DNA of 64,000 nt from Marinobacter oulmenensis. GTDB lineage: Bacteria > Pseudomonadota > Gammaproteobacteria > Pseudomonadales > Oleiphilaceae. Positions 35,198 to 44,300 of the stretch are shown here, piece after piece. A program made the translations under genes and the position numbers. The first letter of the stretch is position 1. Each line of letters opens with the position of its first letter. Below the pieces are notes generated by a model. That model was not told where the DNA came from. It worked only from the letters and a program-made list of their open reading frames with translations, and did no database searches. The stretch spans positions 1-64,000 of the forward strand of contig NZ_JACHFE010000004.1 in the NCBI RefSeq assembly GCF_014201735.1, read 5' to 3'.

Positions 35198-35972
35198 CCA
35201 GCGAAGAGAGCCGGCCAAGACTGGAGACGGATTCCCCGAGTATCCGTTTCACCCCGGTCATGCCCTGATCAATGGCCTGCTCAATCTCGGCCATGGTAAT
35301 GATGTGATCTGACTTGCCAGCGGCCCAGTTCACCACCAGCCCAAGACAGACATAGCGGATGCCCAGTTCCGCCGCCAGACAGGCTTCGGGCATCCCGGTC
35401 ATCCCCACCAGATCACAGCCATCCCGCTCCATACGACGGATCTCTGCGGCGGTTTCCAGTCTTGGCCCCTGGGTGGCGCCATAAACCCCGAAATCAGACA
35501 CCGGCACACCCGCCGCCCTCGCCGCGTGCAGCAGCTGCTGACGGGCATCGCCGTCGTAGGGCCAGGTAAAATCGATATGGGTGGTGTGCGCCAGGTCGCC
35601 TTCAAAAAACGTACTGGCCCTGCCCCAGGTGTAGTCGATCAGTTGGTCCGGAATCACAATCCGGGCCGGCCCCATCTCCGGATGGATACCACCGACCGCG
35701 TTAACGCCCACAATCGTATGAACGCCGGCATCCCGCAGCGCCTGGATATTGGCCCGATAATTCACCTCATGGGGCGGAATCCGGTGGGGATTGCCATGGC
35801 GCGCCAGGAACACAACGGGTTGATCGCCCAGGCTGCCCTTAACCAGCCGGTCAGACGGCGGCCCCCAAGGCGTGGTCACTGACGCCTCACCGGTGATCTG
35901 AAGATTGCTCAGACTGGTCAGTCCGGTGCCACCGATAATGCCAACCGGCGCCCTGTTCATGCTGTCGGTCAT
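35184..35972 (-). CDS. S-methyl-5'-thioinosine phosphorylase
   Basis: The 262-aa purine nucleoside phosphorylase family protein has GIIGGTGL near residue 12-19, VFLARHGNPHRIPPHEVNYRANI (phosphate and base binding), VGVNAVGGI, YGATQGPRLETAAEIRR and MTGMPEACLAAELGIRYVCLGLVVNWAAG. Its equivalent in Pseudomonas aeruginosa, in the same gene order after mfd, cleaves methylthioinosine in methionine salvage. By sequence alone, methylthioadenosine phosphorylase (MtnP) activity cannot be excluded. Coupled by ATGA to the upstream channel gene. Confidence 0.85.
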   Translation of the reverse strand: MTDSMNRAPVGIIGGTGLTSLSNLQITGEASVTTPWGPPSDRLVKGSLGDQPVVFLARHGNPHRIPPHEVNYRANIQALRDAGVHTIVGVNAVGGIHPEMGPARIVIPDQLIDYTWGRASTFFEGDLAHTTHIDFTWPYDGDARQQLLHAARAAGVPVSDFGVYGATQGPRLETAAEIRRMERDGCDLVGMTGMPEACLAAELGIRYVCLGLVVNWAAGKSDHIITMAEIEQAIDQGMTGVKRILGESVSSLGRLSSLATPQ

Positions 35973-37225
35973 TCCCCGTCTCCGGATTCCGAATCGGCTT
36001 CCCCATAACCCCGACCAACATCATGCTGCCCGGACCGGCCGGCACGGGATGACTGGCGGGCGGAGTCGGCACTGGAGCCATCGTCTTCTTCCCCGGATGC
36101 CTCTTCCGGGGCACTGCCACGGTCTACTCGAACCCCTTCCGGAAGATGCAGCGTCCGGGTCGGGAAGGCCACTTCCGCTCCCTGATTCTCGATGATGTCG
36201 CTGATCCTTAGCAAGACGTCTTCCTTGACCTCGTGAAAACGAACCCACTGGGTGGTTTTGGTGAAGGCATACACCATGATGTCCAGCGAGGAGGCATTGA
36301 ACGCCAGGAAGTTGACGATCATGGTCTGATTGGTGTCGATATCGTCGTTGTTGTTCAGCATGTCCCGTATCTCGTCCACGATCTTCTTCATCTGGCGGAC
36401 ATCCGCGTAACGGATACCGATGGTTTCGTAGATACGGCGATTGGTCATGCGTGAAGGATTTTCCACCGAGATGGTGGTGAATGTCGCGTTCGGCACATAC
36501 AGCGGACGCAGGTCAAACGTGCGGATGGTGGTCAGGCGCCAACCGATATGCTCGACCACCCCTTCGATATTGCGGTCCGGCGAGCGGACCCAGTCCCCCA
36601 CCTTGAACGGCCTGTCCAGATGAATGATAAAACCGCCAAAAAAGTTGGCCAGCAGGTCCTTGGCGGCAAAACCGACCGCGATACCGCCGACACCACCGAA
36701 GGCAAGCACACCGGAAATACTGAACCCCAGTGTCTGGAGCGCAATCAGCACCGCCGTGATCAGGATCACCGCCCGCAGCAGTTTGCTGACGGCATTGACC
36801 GTGGTGTAGTCCATCGGCTTGCGCATTTTCATCGGCGATGTGAGTATGCGCTCGATCTGTTTCACCAGCCGGAACAGCGCCCACACCAGGGCCCAGACCA
36901 CACCGATCTGGAGCATGGTTTCATTCGCCTTGAACACTTCGGCTTCCGAGAAGTGATGAGCCACTTCTGCGCCCCAGTAGACACCCTGCAACCAGACAAA
37001 AGCCACCAATGGCTGTCGGGCAGAGTGCAGAAGTGCGTCGTCCCAGAGGTTTCGCGTGTTGCGGAATTTCCGCTCCAGCACAAGAACCACACGGCTGATG
37101 ATAAATGCCACCACCGCCGTCGCCAGCAGAATCAGAAAGATAATAATGCCGGCACGCCAGCCTTCGGAGAGCAGACCGTACTGTTCAATCCACCGGTTTA
37201 TCGTGGGGAGTATCTGACCTTCCAT
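35969..37225 (-). CDS. MscS-family mechanosensitive channel (YbdG-like)
   Basis: The 418-aa protein has an N-terminal membrane region of about five helices, then the MscS pore helix and beta domain (GFSISGVLAFGGVGGIAVGFAAKDLLANFFGG, then LDRPFKVGDWVRSP) and a C-terminal cytoplasmic part. The segment NTRNLWDDALLHSARQPLV resembles YbdG/YnaI-type channels. The C terminus (about 370-418) is low-complexity, rich in S, E and G. It should protect against hypo-osmotic shock in the inner membrane. Confidence 0.9.
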   Translation of the reverse strand: MEGQILPTINRWIEQYGLLSEGWRAGIIIFLILLATAVVAFIISRVVLVLERKFRNTRNLWDDALLHSARQPLVAFVWLQGVYWGAEVAHHFSEAEVFKANETMLQIGVVWALVWALFRLVKQIERILTSPMKMRKPMDYTTVNAVSKLLRAVILITAVLIALQTLGFSISGVLAFGGVGGIAVGFAAKDLLANFFGGFIIHLDRPFKVGDWVRSPDRNIEGVVEHIGWRLTTIRTFDLRPLYVPNATFTTISVENPSRMTNRRIYETIGIRYADVRQMKKIVDEIRDMLNNNDDIDTNQTMIVNFLAFNASSLDIMVYAFTKTTQWVRFHEVKEDVLLRISDIIENQGAEVAFPTRTLHLPEGVRVDRGSAPEEASGEEDDGSSADSARQSSRAGRSGQHDVGRGYGEADSESGDGE

Positions 37226-37248
37226 CCCTGTCCTCTGGAGCTATCAGT

Positions 37249-37749
37249 TCATTCAATGATAACGGGCGTGCCTACATCCACCCGTTCGAAAAGATCCATG
37301 ACATCGGTATTACGCATGCGAATACAGCCGTGGGAGCGAGGCTCGCCCATTGGCTCGCTGTCCGGTGTGCCATGAATGTATATGAAGCGCCGGAAGGTGT
37401 CGACGTCACCGCCGCGATTACGGCCGGACTCTTTGCCACACAGCCAGAGAATGCGGGAGAGTATCCAGTCACGACCCGGATGCTCATGGGCCAGGGAGGC
37501 GCTATAGATTTCACCGGTCGGACGCCGGCCGCGGTACACGGTATGAATGGGCTGGCCGGAACCGATCCGTGCCCGGATGTAGTGACGTCCAAGAGGGGTA
37601 CAGCCACTGCCATTTTTTTCGCCCGTGCCGTTCAGGGCCGTGGACACCGGATAACGGGCCAGGGGCGCACCGGCGGCATCGGTCAGCTCCAGGGACTGAT
37701 CGGCAATCCGGATGGTGATTGTTAGCCGGGCGGCTGAAGACTGGCTCAA
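37249..37749 (-). CDS. L,D-transpeptidase catalytic (YkuD) protein
   Basis: The 166-aa protein consists of a YkuD domain with RRFIYIHGTPD (His126) and RSHGCIRM (139-145, catalytic Cys142). Such enzymes cross-link peptidoglycan or attach proteins to it through a meso-diaminopimelate bond. It has no signal peptide or membrane segment, so either export uses another signal, the annotated start is internal, or it acts differently. It is separated by 23 nt from the channel gene on the same strand. Confidence 0.85.
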   Translation of the reverse strand: MSQSSAARLTITIRIADQSLELTDAAGAPLARYPVSTALNGTGEKNGSGCTPLGRHYIRARIGSGQPIHTVYRGRRPTGEIYSASLAHEHPGRDWILSRILWLCGKESGRNRGGDVDTFRRFIYIHGTPDSEPMGEPRSHGCIRMRNTDVMDLFERVDVGTPVIIE

Positions 37750-37803
37750 AATGCATAACTCCCTGCTGGCAGACCCACCCGAGCCTACCGGAGCGCAGAG
37801 AGG

Positions 37804-38484
37804 TCAGGCAAGCTCGATGTCGCTACCCAATGGCGGCATCTGAAGCTTTTCCGGCGCTTTCATACCGGCGGCAAGGAACGGCACCAGTCGGGCGGCAATT
37901 TCCTGGACACTGGTTTCAACACCGATTTTGGTCTCCAGGATGCCGATCAGCGCGTCGCTGCTGGACATGGTGAAAGCCGTGGCCCCCAGCATGAACTGGA
38001 TACGCCAGTAACGATCGACGGCAGACAGCTCGGGGGTCGCCTCCTTCAGCAAGCTCATGAACCGGCCGAAGGGCTGGCTGTATTCTTCCTCAAGAAACTT
38101 GCGCAGGTGCCCCTGGGATTGGGTATAGGCCAGCCCCAGCAGCCTCATGAAGATGGAAATGCCTCTTTCATTGCGCTGAGGCATGCGCACGGCACTCTCG
38201 GTCAACGCCCAGAGAATCCGGTTAAGGGACGGAGGCTCGCCACCCTGACACTCGGCCTCAAGCTGGTCGAAAGCCGACTCCAGTGTGGCGGAATACGGAG
38301 TCAGAAAACGCGCGAACACAGCATGAATGAGGGCATTCTTGGAACCAAAGTGGTAATTGACAGCCGCAAGATTTACCTTAGCCTTACTGGTGATCATGCG
38401 CAGGGAGGTTTCAGAAAAGCCTCGCTCCGCAAACAGTTCTTCGGCGGCGTCAAGAATTCGGTCTACGGTATCGGACTGGGCCAT
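37804..38484 (-). CDS. psrA: TetR-family regulator PsrA
   Basis: The 226-aa regulator begins MAQSDTVDRILDAAEELFAERGF and its HTH (TSLRMITSKAKVNLAAVNYHFGSKNALI) and ligand domain (SIFMRLLGLAYTQSQGHLRKFLEEEY) agree closely with Pseudomonas PsrA as I remember it. PsrA represses its own gene and beta-oxidation genes and activates rpoS, and is released by long-chain fatty acids. I use ATG 38484 (MAQSD); the frame is open to 38520. Two PsrA-type operators lie 20-50 nt upstream, supporting autoregulation. Confidence 0.9.
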   Translation of the reverse strand: MAQSDTVDRILDAAEELFAERGFSETSLRMITSKAKVNLAAVNYHFGSKNALIHAVFARFLTPYSATLESAFDQLEAECQGGEPPSLNRILWALTESAVRMPQRNERGISIFMRLLGLAYTQSQGHLRKFLEEEYSQPFGRFMSLLKEATPELSAVDRYWRIQFMLGATAFTMSSSDALIGILETKIGVETSVQEIAARLVPFLAAGMKAPEKLQMPPLGSDIELA

Positions 38485-38504
38485 GAGTGATCGGGTGCCT
38501 CTGA

Positions 38505-38535
38505 CAAACGTACGTTTCAAACATACGTTTGAAAC
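38505..38535. promoter_or_regulatory. psrA: Two overlapping PsrA operators
   Basis: CAAAC-GTAC-GTTTC (38505-38518) overlaps the perfect 22-bp palindrome whose arms are GTTTCAAAC (38514-38522) and GTTTGAAAC (38527-38535) around ATAC. Both fit the known PsrA pattern of CAAAC and GTTTG arms spaced by four bases. Only psrA itself has a start nearby. Confidence 0.8.
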
Positions 38536-38556
38536 GTAAAAAAGTCAAGCAGCAAA

Positions 38557-39417
38557 TCATTCACGCTGCTGAGGCTCCGCCGCCACCGTCTTCCAGCCCC
38601 TGTCGATGGCTTCCTGATTACCCTCAAAAAACGCCTGCTGGGCCGCCGTGTACCCCTTCTCGGCTTCCAGCAGATAGATCAGGTACAGCCGTATGTGCTC
38701 CCGGCGACTCAAATGGGCCGGCAGGATCCGTTGCTCCGAAAGCCGCACCAGGCGGCTGAACCGGGGATGTTTCAACGTGGGATTGAACTCGGCCAGCCGG
38801 GTGCATTGCCAGACCAGGCCATCCTCTCCTTCCAGGTGCGCCACATGCTTGCGGGCATCACGAACCATACGCTGTCGCTTCATCAGCAGGTCCATATAGG
38901 AAGGCCTTGAAGTGTAGATCCTCCGGACAAACGGCACACCGAGCAGCAGAATAATGGCAAAGGCGCCAAGCCCGCCCCCTGCAACCCAGGCGGGTACGAA
39001 GCCTGTCAGCCCACTGAGAAAGACAGAGGCCGCTGCCAGCGCGCTGAAAATCCAGACGTCCCGGGCCCGGCGTGCCTCCGCCATCTGGAAATTGTCCGGC
39101 CAGTCCGACATGGCCAGAAGATCAAAATCCAGCAGCAGCACCCGGTCACATTGCCTCAGCATTAACCGGAGCTTGCGCTGGCGCGACTCCGCCAGAAGCC
39201 GCTCGGAATCCTCCTCGTCATCCTCACCGGATGAGGCGGACTCACCCTCCTGAGGGTCGCCGGATGACTCCGCGGGCTCGGCATCAGGTGCAGGGCTTGT
39301 TGTTCCCTGCTCTGCCGGCGGCTGGTTGCCGGCCTCGTCCTGCGGCACCGGGTCGGCTGAGCGCCCGGGGCGTAATACCGCGCCGGCAGATGCGTCTGCT
39401 GTCTCGTTTTCGGCCAT
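38557..39417 (-). CDS. Membrane protein of unknown function with acidic N terminus
   Basis: The 286-aa protein has a long disordered, acidic and proline-rich N terminus (about 1-72), then DSERLLAESRQRKLRLMLRQCDRVLLLDFDLLAMSDWPDNF, two membrane helices (about 122-162) and a cytoplasmic helical C-terminal part. I do not recognise the family. It is transcribed in the same direction as psrA but starts 130 nt before riboflavin synthase on the other strand. Confidence 0.8.
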   Translation of the reverse strand: MAENETADASAGAVLRPGRSADPVPQDEAGNQPPAEQGTTSPAPDAEPAESSGDPQEGESASSGEDDEEDSERLLAESRQRKLRLMLRQCDRVLLLDFDLLAMSDWPDNFQMAEARRARDVWIFSALAAASVFLSGLTGFVPAWVAGGGLGAFAIILLLGVPFVRRIYTSRPSYMDLLMKRQRMVRDARKHVAHLEGEDGLVWQCTRLAEFNPTLKHPRFSRLVRLSEQRILPAHLSRREHIRLYLIYLLEAEKGYTAAQQAFFEGNQEAIDRGWKTVAAEPQQRE

Positions 39418-39567
39418 GTCTGCCCTTAATAATAATCAGTCACGGTTGGGGTAACGGCCACGGCAGACATTTCTTGACCCCTTCCGGGCCACCCGTCGCC
39501 TTGGCATCCCCCCGCTGCGCCGGTATCCTTGCCGGTTATCGGACAGGACCAACGCAGGAGATCCACC

Positions 39568-40191
39568 ATGTTCACAGGTATCGTTCAGGGCATCGCCACG
39601 ATTGATGACGTGATTCAAGCCCCGGGCCTGAACACTCTGATAGTAAGCTTCCCGGAAGGACGGGTACAGGGGGTGGAGACCGGAGCATCCGTGGCAATCA
39701 ACGGTACCTGTCTGACCGTAACCCGTCAGGAAGGCAGCCAACTGCATTTTGACGCCATGCAGGAAACCCTGAAAACCACCACGCTGGGCGAGCTTTCGGC
39801 GGGCGACGGCGTCAACTTCGAGCGCGCGGCACGTGTGGGTGATGAGATCGGTGGCCACCTGCTCAGCGGCCATATCCACACAACCGCCGAAATCGTCCGC
39901 ATTGTCCGGTCTGAGAATAACGTCACACTCTGGTTCGAAGTCCCCGGGGACTGGGCGCCCTACATTTTCCCGAAAGGCTATATCGCCATTAACGGGGCCA
40001 GCCTGACCATTGGTGATGTGGAGGAAAACCGGTTCAATGTGCACCTGATTCCGGAAACGCTGCGAGCCACCACCTTTGGCACGGTAACGGAAGGTGACAA
40101 GGTAAACATTGAAGTGGACAGCCAGACCCAGGCCATTGTCGATACCCTGACGAGGATGGGCTACGGCCGCCCGCAACAGGCTCCCGAGTAA
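39568..40191 (+). CDS. ribE: Riboflavin synthase, alpha subunit
   Basis: The 207-aa enzyme converts two molecules of 6,7-dimethyl-8-ribityllumazine to riboflavin. It starts with the hallmark MFTGIVQG at ATG 39568 (AGGAG upstream); an earlier in-frame ATG at 39529 lacks support. Two lumazine-binding repeats are visible: VAINGTCLTV in the first and IAINGASLTI in the second. It stands alone here, away from the other riboflavin genes (ribD, ribBA, ribH). Confidence 0.96.
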   Translation: MFTGIVQGIATIDDVIQAPGLNTLIVSFPEGRVQGVETGASVAINGTCLTVTRQEGSQLHFDAMQETLKTTTLGELSAGDGVNFERAARVGDEIGGHLLSGHIHTTAEIVRIVRSENNVTLWFEVPGDWAPYIFPKGYIAINGASLTIGDVEENRFNVHLIPETLRATTFGTVTEGDKVNIEVDSQTQAIVDTLTRMGYGRPQQAPE

Positions 40192-40220
40192 AGGTCGGGC
40201 CGGGCCGCCCCCTTTTTCTC

Positions 40221-41276
40221 TCAGGCTTTTCGCCGGAAGGCCCGGTAAACCGTGAACCGGCGGTCCTGGGCCAGTACTTCCGCAGGCCCGAGGTAGCGTT
40301 CGATCAGGGAGCGGTAAGGCAGGAAGGTGTTGGCCACCAGGCGCAGTTCGCCGCCGGCTTCCAGATGCGCCGAAACACCGGCCAGAAACGTCTCGGTCAT
40401 CGAGGTGTCGGTTTTCACCCCACTGTGAAACGGGGGATTGGTCACCACCGCCGGCCAGCGCCCCTCAACCCCCGAAAGACCATCGGAGGCAAAAATCCGC
40501 CCCTGACAGCCGTTTTGCTTATAGGTGGCCCGGGCGCAGAACACCGCCTGTGACTGAACATCAACGCCATCAACCCGCTGCAGGGGGCCACCGGTGGCGT
40601 TACCCTGCCCTTGCAGCCAGGCGCCAATGACGCCGGCGCCACAGGCAAAATCCAGAACACTCGGGGCTTTCAGTGGCTGCTCGGCCAGGGTATCCAGCAA
40701 AAGCGCCGTGCCCTCATCAAGCTCTCCCTCACTGAAAACACCGGGCAGGCCGGCAATGTCGACCGAAACCCCGGCGTATTCAAGCCTTGTCCAGTTCAGC
40801 CAGCCGGCCAGATCAAAGTCCGCCAGAGGCTCACGGTTGGTACCGGAAAGAACCTGGCAATGCCGGGCGCTGTCCACCTTGGCGACATCCGAAGCCACGT
40901 CCCGGAACTGCCGGGCAGCGCCACCCATGCCTTCTTTCTTGCCACCGATCACCAGGATCCGCGCACCGGCGCTCCCGAGAAAACGGGCCATGGCCAGGCG
41001 CAGTGCCATTTCAGCACGGGACTTGGGCAGGAAGACCACGACGGTATCGAAACGGCCGGCCAGGGAGCCGGGACAGTCATACCCGTACAGGACCTGCCAA
41101 CCGTCGGCCTGTTGCTCCAGGGCCCCGAAGACCCCTGCCTGTTCACTCATGACCAGGCCGCTGACCGGAAGGCGGGGCATGACCGCCGCGTCCGATACAC
41201 CCAACAGCGCAACCTGCCCTGAAAGCAGCTCCGCGTTGCGCAAAAGTACGTCGTGGGTATTGGGTAATGAGGACAT
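40221..41276 (-). CDS. rsmC: 16S rRNA (guanine1207-N2)-methyltransferase
   Basis: The 351-aa protein has two Rossmann domains. The C-terminal one is catalytic, with [15 protein letters not shown] (208-221) binding S-adenosylmethionine and [10 protein letters not shown] (278-287) with the NPPF motif of N-methyltransferases; the N-terminal one is degenerate ([21 protein letters not shown]). Length fits RsmC (343 in E. coli). ATG 41276 follows GGGAG. The close paralogue RlmG shares this structure, so the target G1207 is the likely rather than certain assignment. Confidence 0.88.
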   Translation of the reverse strand: MSSLPNTHDVLLRNAELLSGQVALLGVSDAAVMPRLPVSGLVMSEQAGVFGALEQQADGWQVLYGYDCPGSLAGRFDTVVVFLPKSRAEMALRLAMARFLGSAGARILVIGGKKEGMGGAARQFRDVASDVAKVDSARHCQVLSGTNREPLADFDLAGWLNWTRLEYAGVSVDIAGLPGVFSEGELDEGTALLLDTLAEQPLKAPSVLDFACGAGVIGAWLQGQGNATGGPLQRVDGVDVQSQAVFCARATYKQNGCQGRIFASDGLSGVEGRWPAVVTNPPFHSGVKTDTSMTETFLAGVSAHLEAGGELRLVANTFLPYRSLIERYLGPAEVLAQDRRFTVYRAFRRKA

Positions 41277-41338
41277 GGCACGCTCCCGCCGTTGATTGCC
41301 GACGGCATTGAACGGCAATCAACGGCACAAAGCAAGCA

Positions 41339-44300
41339 TCAGGCGATCGAATCCCCGTCTGACGTCTGATGCATGGTGGCCTGCGCCAGGTCCAGCAGTT
41401 CCCGCAAGGCCACGGAGAACATGGCGTACTCCGGCTCGCGGGCACCTTTGAGTTCCGCCAGCATGACGTGCCAGCGGTCAATCATCGGCTGATGCTTCTG
41501 CTGCCAAAGCTCCACGCTCTCGGCCACTTCTCCCGGCTTGGTCGCCAGTTTCAGCACACCGGTGGTGAGCGCACGCTGCTGCCAGTCCAGATCCTCCCGG
41601 AAACTCTCACGGGCCAGGGCCTGCCAGTGGGAATTCGGGGTCAGATCGGCAATGGCATCGGCGAACCAGTTCAGATCCAGCCGGTCGCCCAACTCATAAT
41701 AGAGGTTGGCCACGGTCTTCAGCGGCATGTCGGTGGACTCGCGCGCCTCGATAATACCCAGCGAGGAGTACAGGTAACCGGTCCCGGCCAGCACGGATGC
41801 AAGATCCTGGGGAACACCGGCGGCTACCAGTTCGTCGTGGCGTTTTTCCCAGTTCACCCGGGCCTGCTCGCCCAGGTACTCCGGCAGGTTGGACATAATC
41901 GCCCAGACGCCGTCGGCAAAACGCTGCATGTGGTTCTGGATGTTCAGCTCGGAACGGCGGTTACGCAGCAACCAGCGCACGGCCCGGCGCATCACCCGCA
42001 TCAGGTCCTGCATCAGTTCCATCTGCAGGCTGGCCGGCACGTGGTAATCCAGATCCTCGATACGGTCCCACCAGTTGTCGATGCGGAAGACATCGCGGGC
42101 GATAATCCAGGCCAGTGAGATGGACGCCGCATCGGCACCTGTGGACTGGTTAAGCCGCTCGACAAAGGTGATCCCCATATGATTCACCATATCATTGGCG
42201 ATCTGGGTGGCGATGATTTCACGACGCAGCTGGTGCTCGCTCAGTTCCCGGGAGAACTTGGTGTTCAGTTCCTTCGGAAACACCTTGTACATTTCGCTGG
42301 CCAGCAGCGGATCGTCCGGCAGAGTGCTGTCGATCAGGGTCTGCTTCAGATCACCTTTGACGTAGGAGATCAGCACCGACAGCTCCGGCCGGGTCAGGCC
42401 TTTACCCGCCAGCTTGCGTTCGCCCAGCGTCTCGTCGTCCGGCAGGAATTCCAGGCCACGATTGAGCTTGCCTTCGCTTTCAAAGGTGTTCATCAGCCGG
42501 CGGAACTCTTCCAGCCGTGTCGCTGTGTCCAGGCTGGCAATACTCAGAGCCTGGGTCTGACGGTAGTTGTTCTTGAGCACCAGCCGGGCGACATCATCGG
42601 TCATCTCCTCAAGCATGATGTTGCGCTGCTTGTTGGTCAGATCCCCCAGGGCCACCGCCTGATTGAGCAGGATCTTCATGTTTACTTCGTGGTCGGAGCA
42701 GTCCACCCCGCCGGAGTTATCAATGAAGTCCGTGTTCAGGCGACCGCCATTGAGCGCAAACTCGATGCGGCCAAGCTGGGTAAGGCCCAGGTTACCGCCC
42801 TCACCCACAACCCGGCAGCCAAGCTCGCTGCCGTTGACGCGCACCGCGTCGTTGGCCTTGTCACCAACATCGGAATGGCTCTCGGACGCGCCTTTGACGT
42901 AGGTGCCGATACCGCCCACCCAGAGCAGGTCGACGCGGGCCTTGAGGATATGGGTAATCAGCATGTTCGGCGGCACCCGGTCGGCCTTGATGCCCAGCAG
43001 CTTTTTCATTTCCGGGCTGACCGGAATGGACTTGGCGCTCCGGCTGAAGACACCGCCACCCTTGGAAATCAGCTTGCTGTCATAATCACTCCAGGCGGAA
43101 CGGGGCATCTGGAACAGACGCTGGCGTTCCTTGAAGCTCTTGGCCGCATCCGGGGTGGGGTCGACGAAAATGTGCATGTGGTTGAACGCTGCCACCAGGC
43201 GGGTCTTCTCGGAACTCAGCAGGCCGTTGCCGAACACGTCGCCGCCCATGTCGCCGATACCAATGGCCGTGAATTCGTCCACGGCCGGATTGATCCCCAT
43301 TTCACGGAAGTGACGCTCCACGGACACCCAGGCGCCCCTGGCGGTAATCCCCATCTTCTTGTGGTCATACCCGTTACTGCCACCGGAGGCAAAGGCGTCG
43401 CCCATCCAGAAGCCATAATCGGCGGCAATGCCGTTGGCAATGTCCGAGAAGGTCGCCGTGCCCTTGTCGGCAGCCACCACCAGATAGTGATCGTCGTCAT
43501 CATGACGGACCACGTTCTCCGGCGGCTGAATGGCGGCCTCCACCAGGTTGTCGGTGATATCCAGCAGGCCGCGGATAAAGGTCTTGTAGGCAGCAATGCC
43601 CTCGGCCTGGAAGGCTTCCCGGTCAGACGGGTCCGGCAGACGCTTGGCAACAAAACCACCCTTGGCCCCCACGGGCACGATAACCGCGTTCTTGACCTGC
43701 TGGGCTTTCACCAGCCCCAGGATTTCAGTCCGGTAGTCCTCGAAACGGTCGGACCAGCGCAGGCCACCCCGGGCCACCTTGCCACCTCGCAGGTGCACAC
43801 CCTCGACCCGCGGCGAATAGACGAAAATCTCGAACATCGGCATCGGCAGCGGCATGTCCGGGATCATGTGGGGGTCGAACTTGATGCTGATGTAAGGCTT
43901 CCAGTCGTCCTGGTCGTCCGGCTGGTAGTAGTTGGTTCGCAGGGTCGCCTGCATGAGCTCCAGGTACAGGCGCAGGACCCGGTCCTCGCTCAGGTTCTCA
44001 ACGTCGTCCAGGCCCGCGTTGAACTCGATCTCCAGCTTCTGCTGGGCGGCTTCGCGCTTGCCCTTGCTCTGGCTGCGTTCCGGGTTGAAACGCACGTCAA
44101 AGTATTCCAGCAGAATGCGCGTCAGGTTGACGTGATTCACCAGGGTGTTGGAGATAAACGTCTGACTGTTGGAGAACCGGATCTGACGCATGTAACGGGC
44201 GTAGGTGCGCAGCAGCGCAATTTCCCGCCAGCCCATGTAGGACGACAGCAGCAGCCGGTTGAAGGCGTCGTTTTCCGCTTCGCCATGCCAGACCCGGCGG

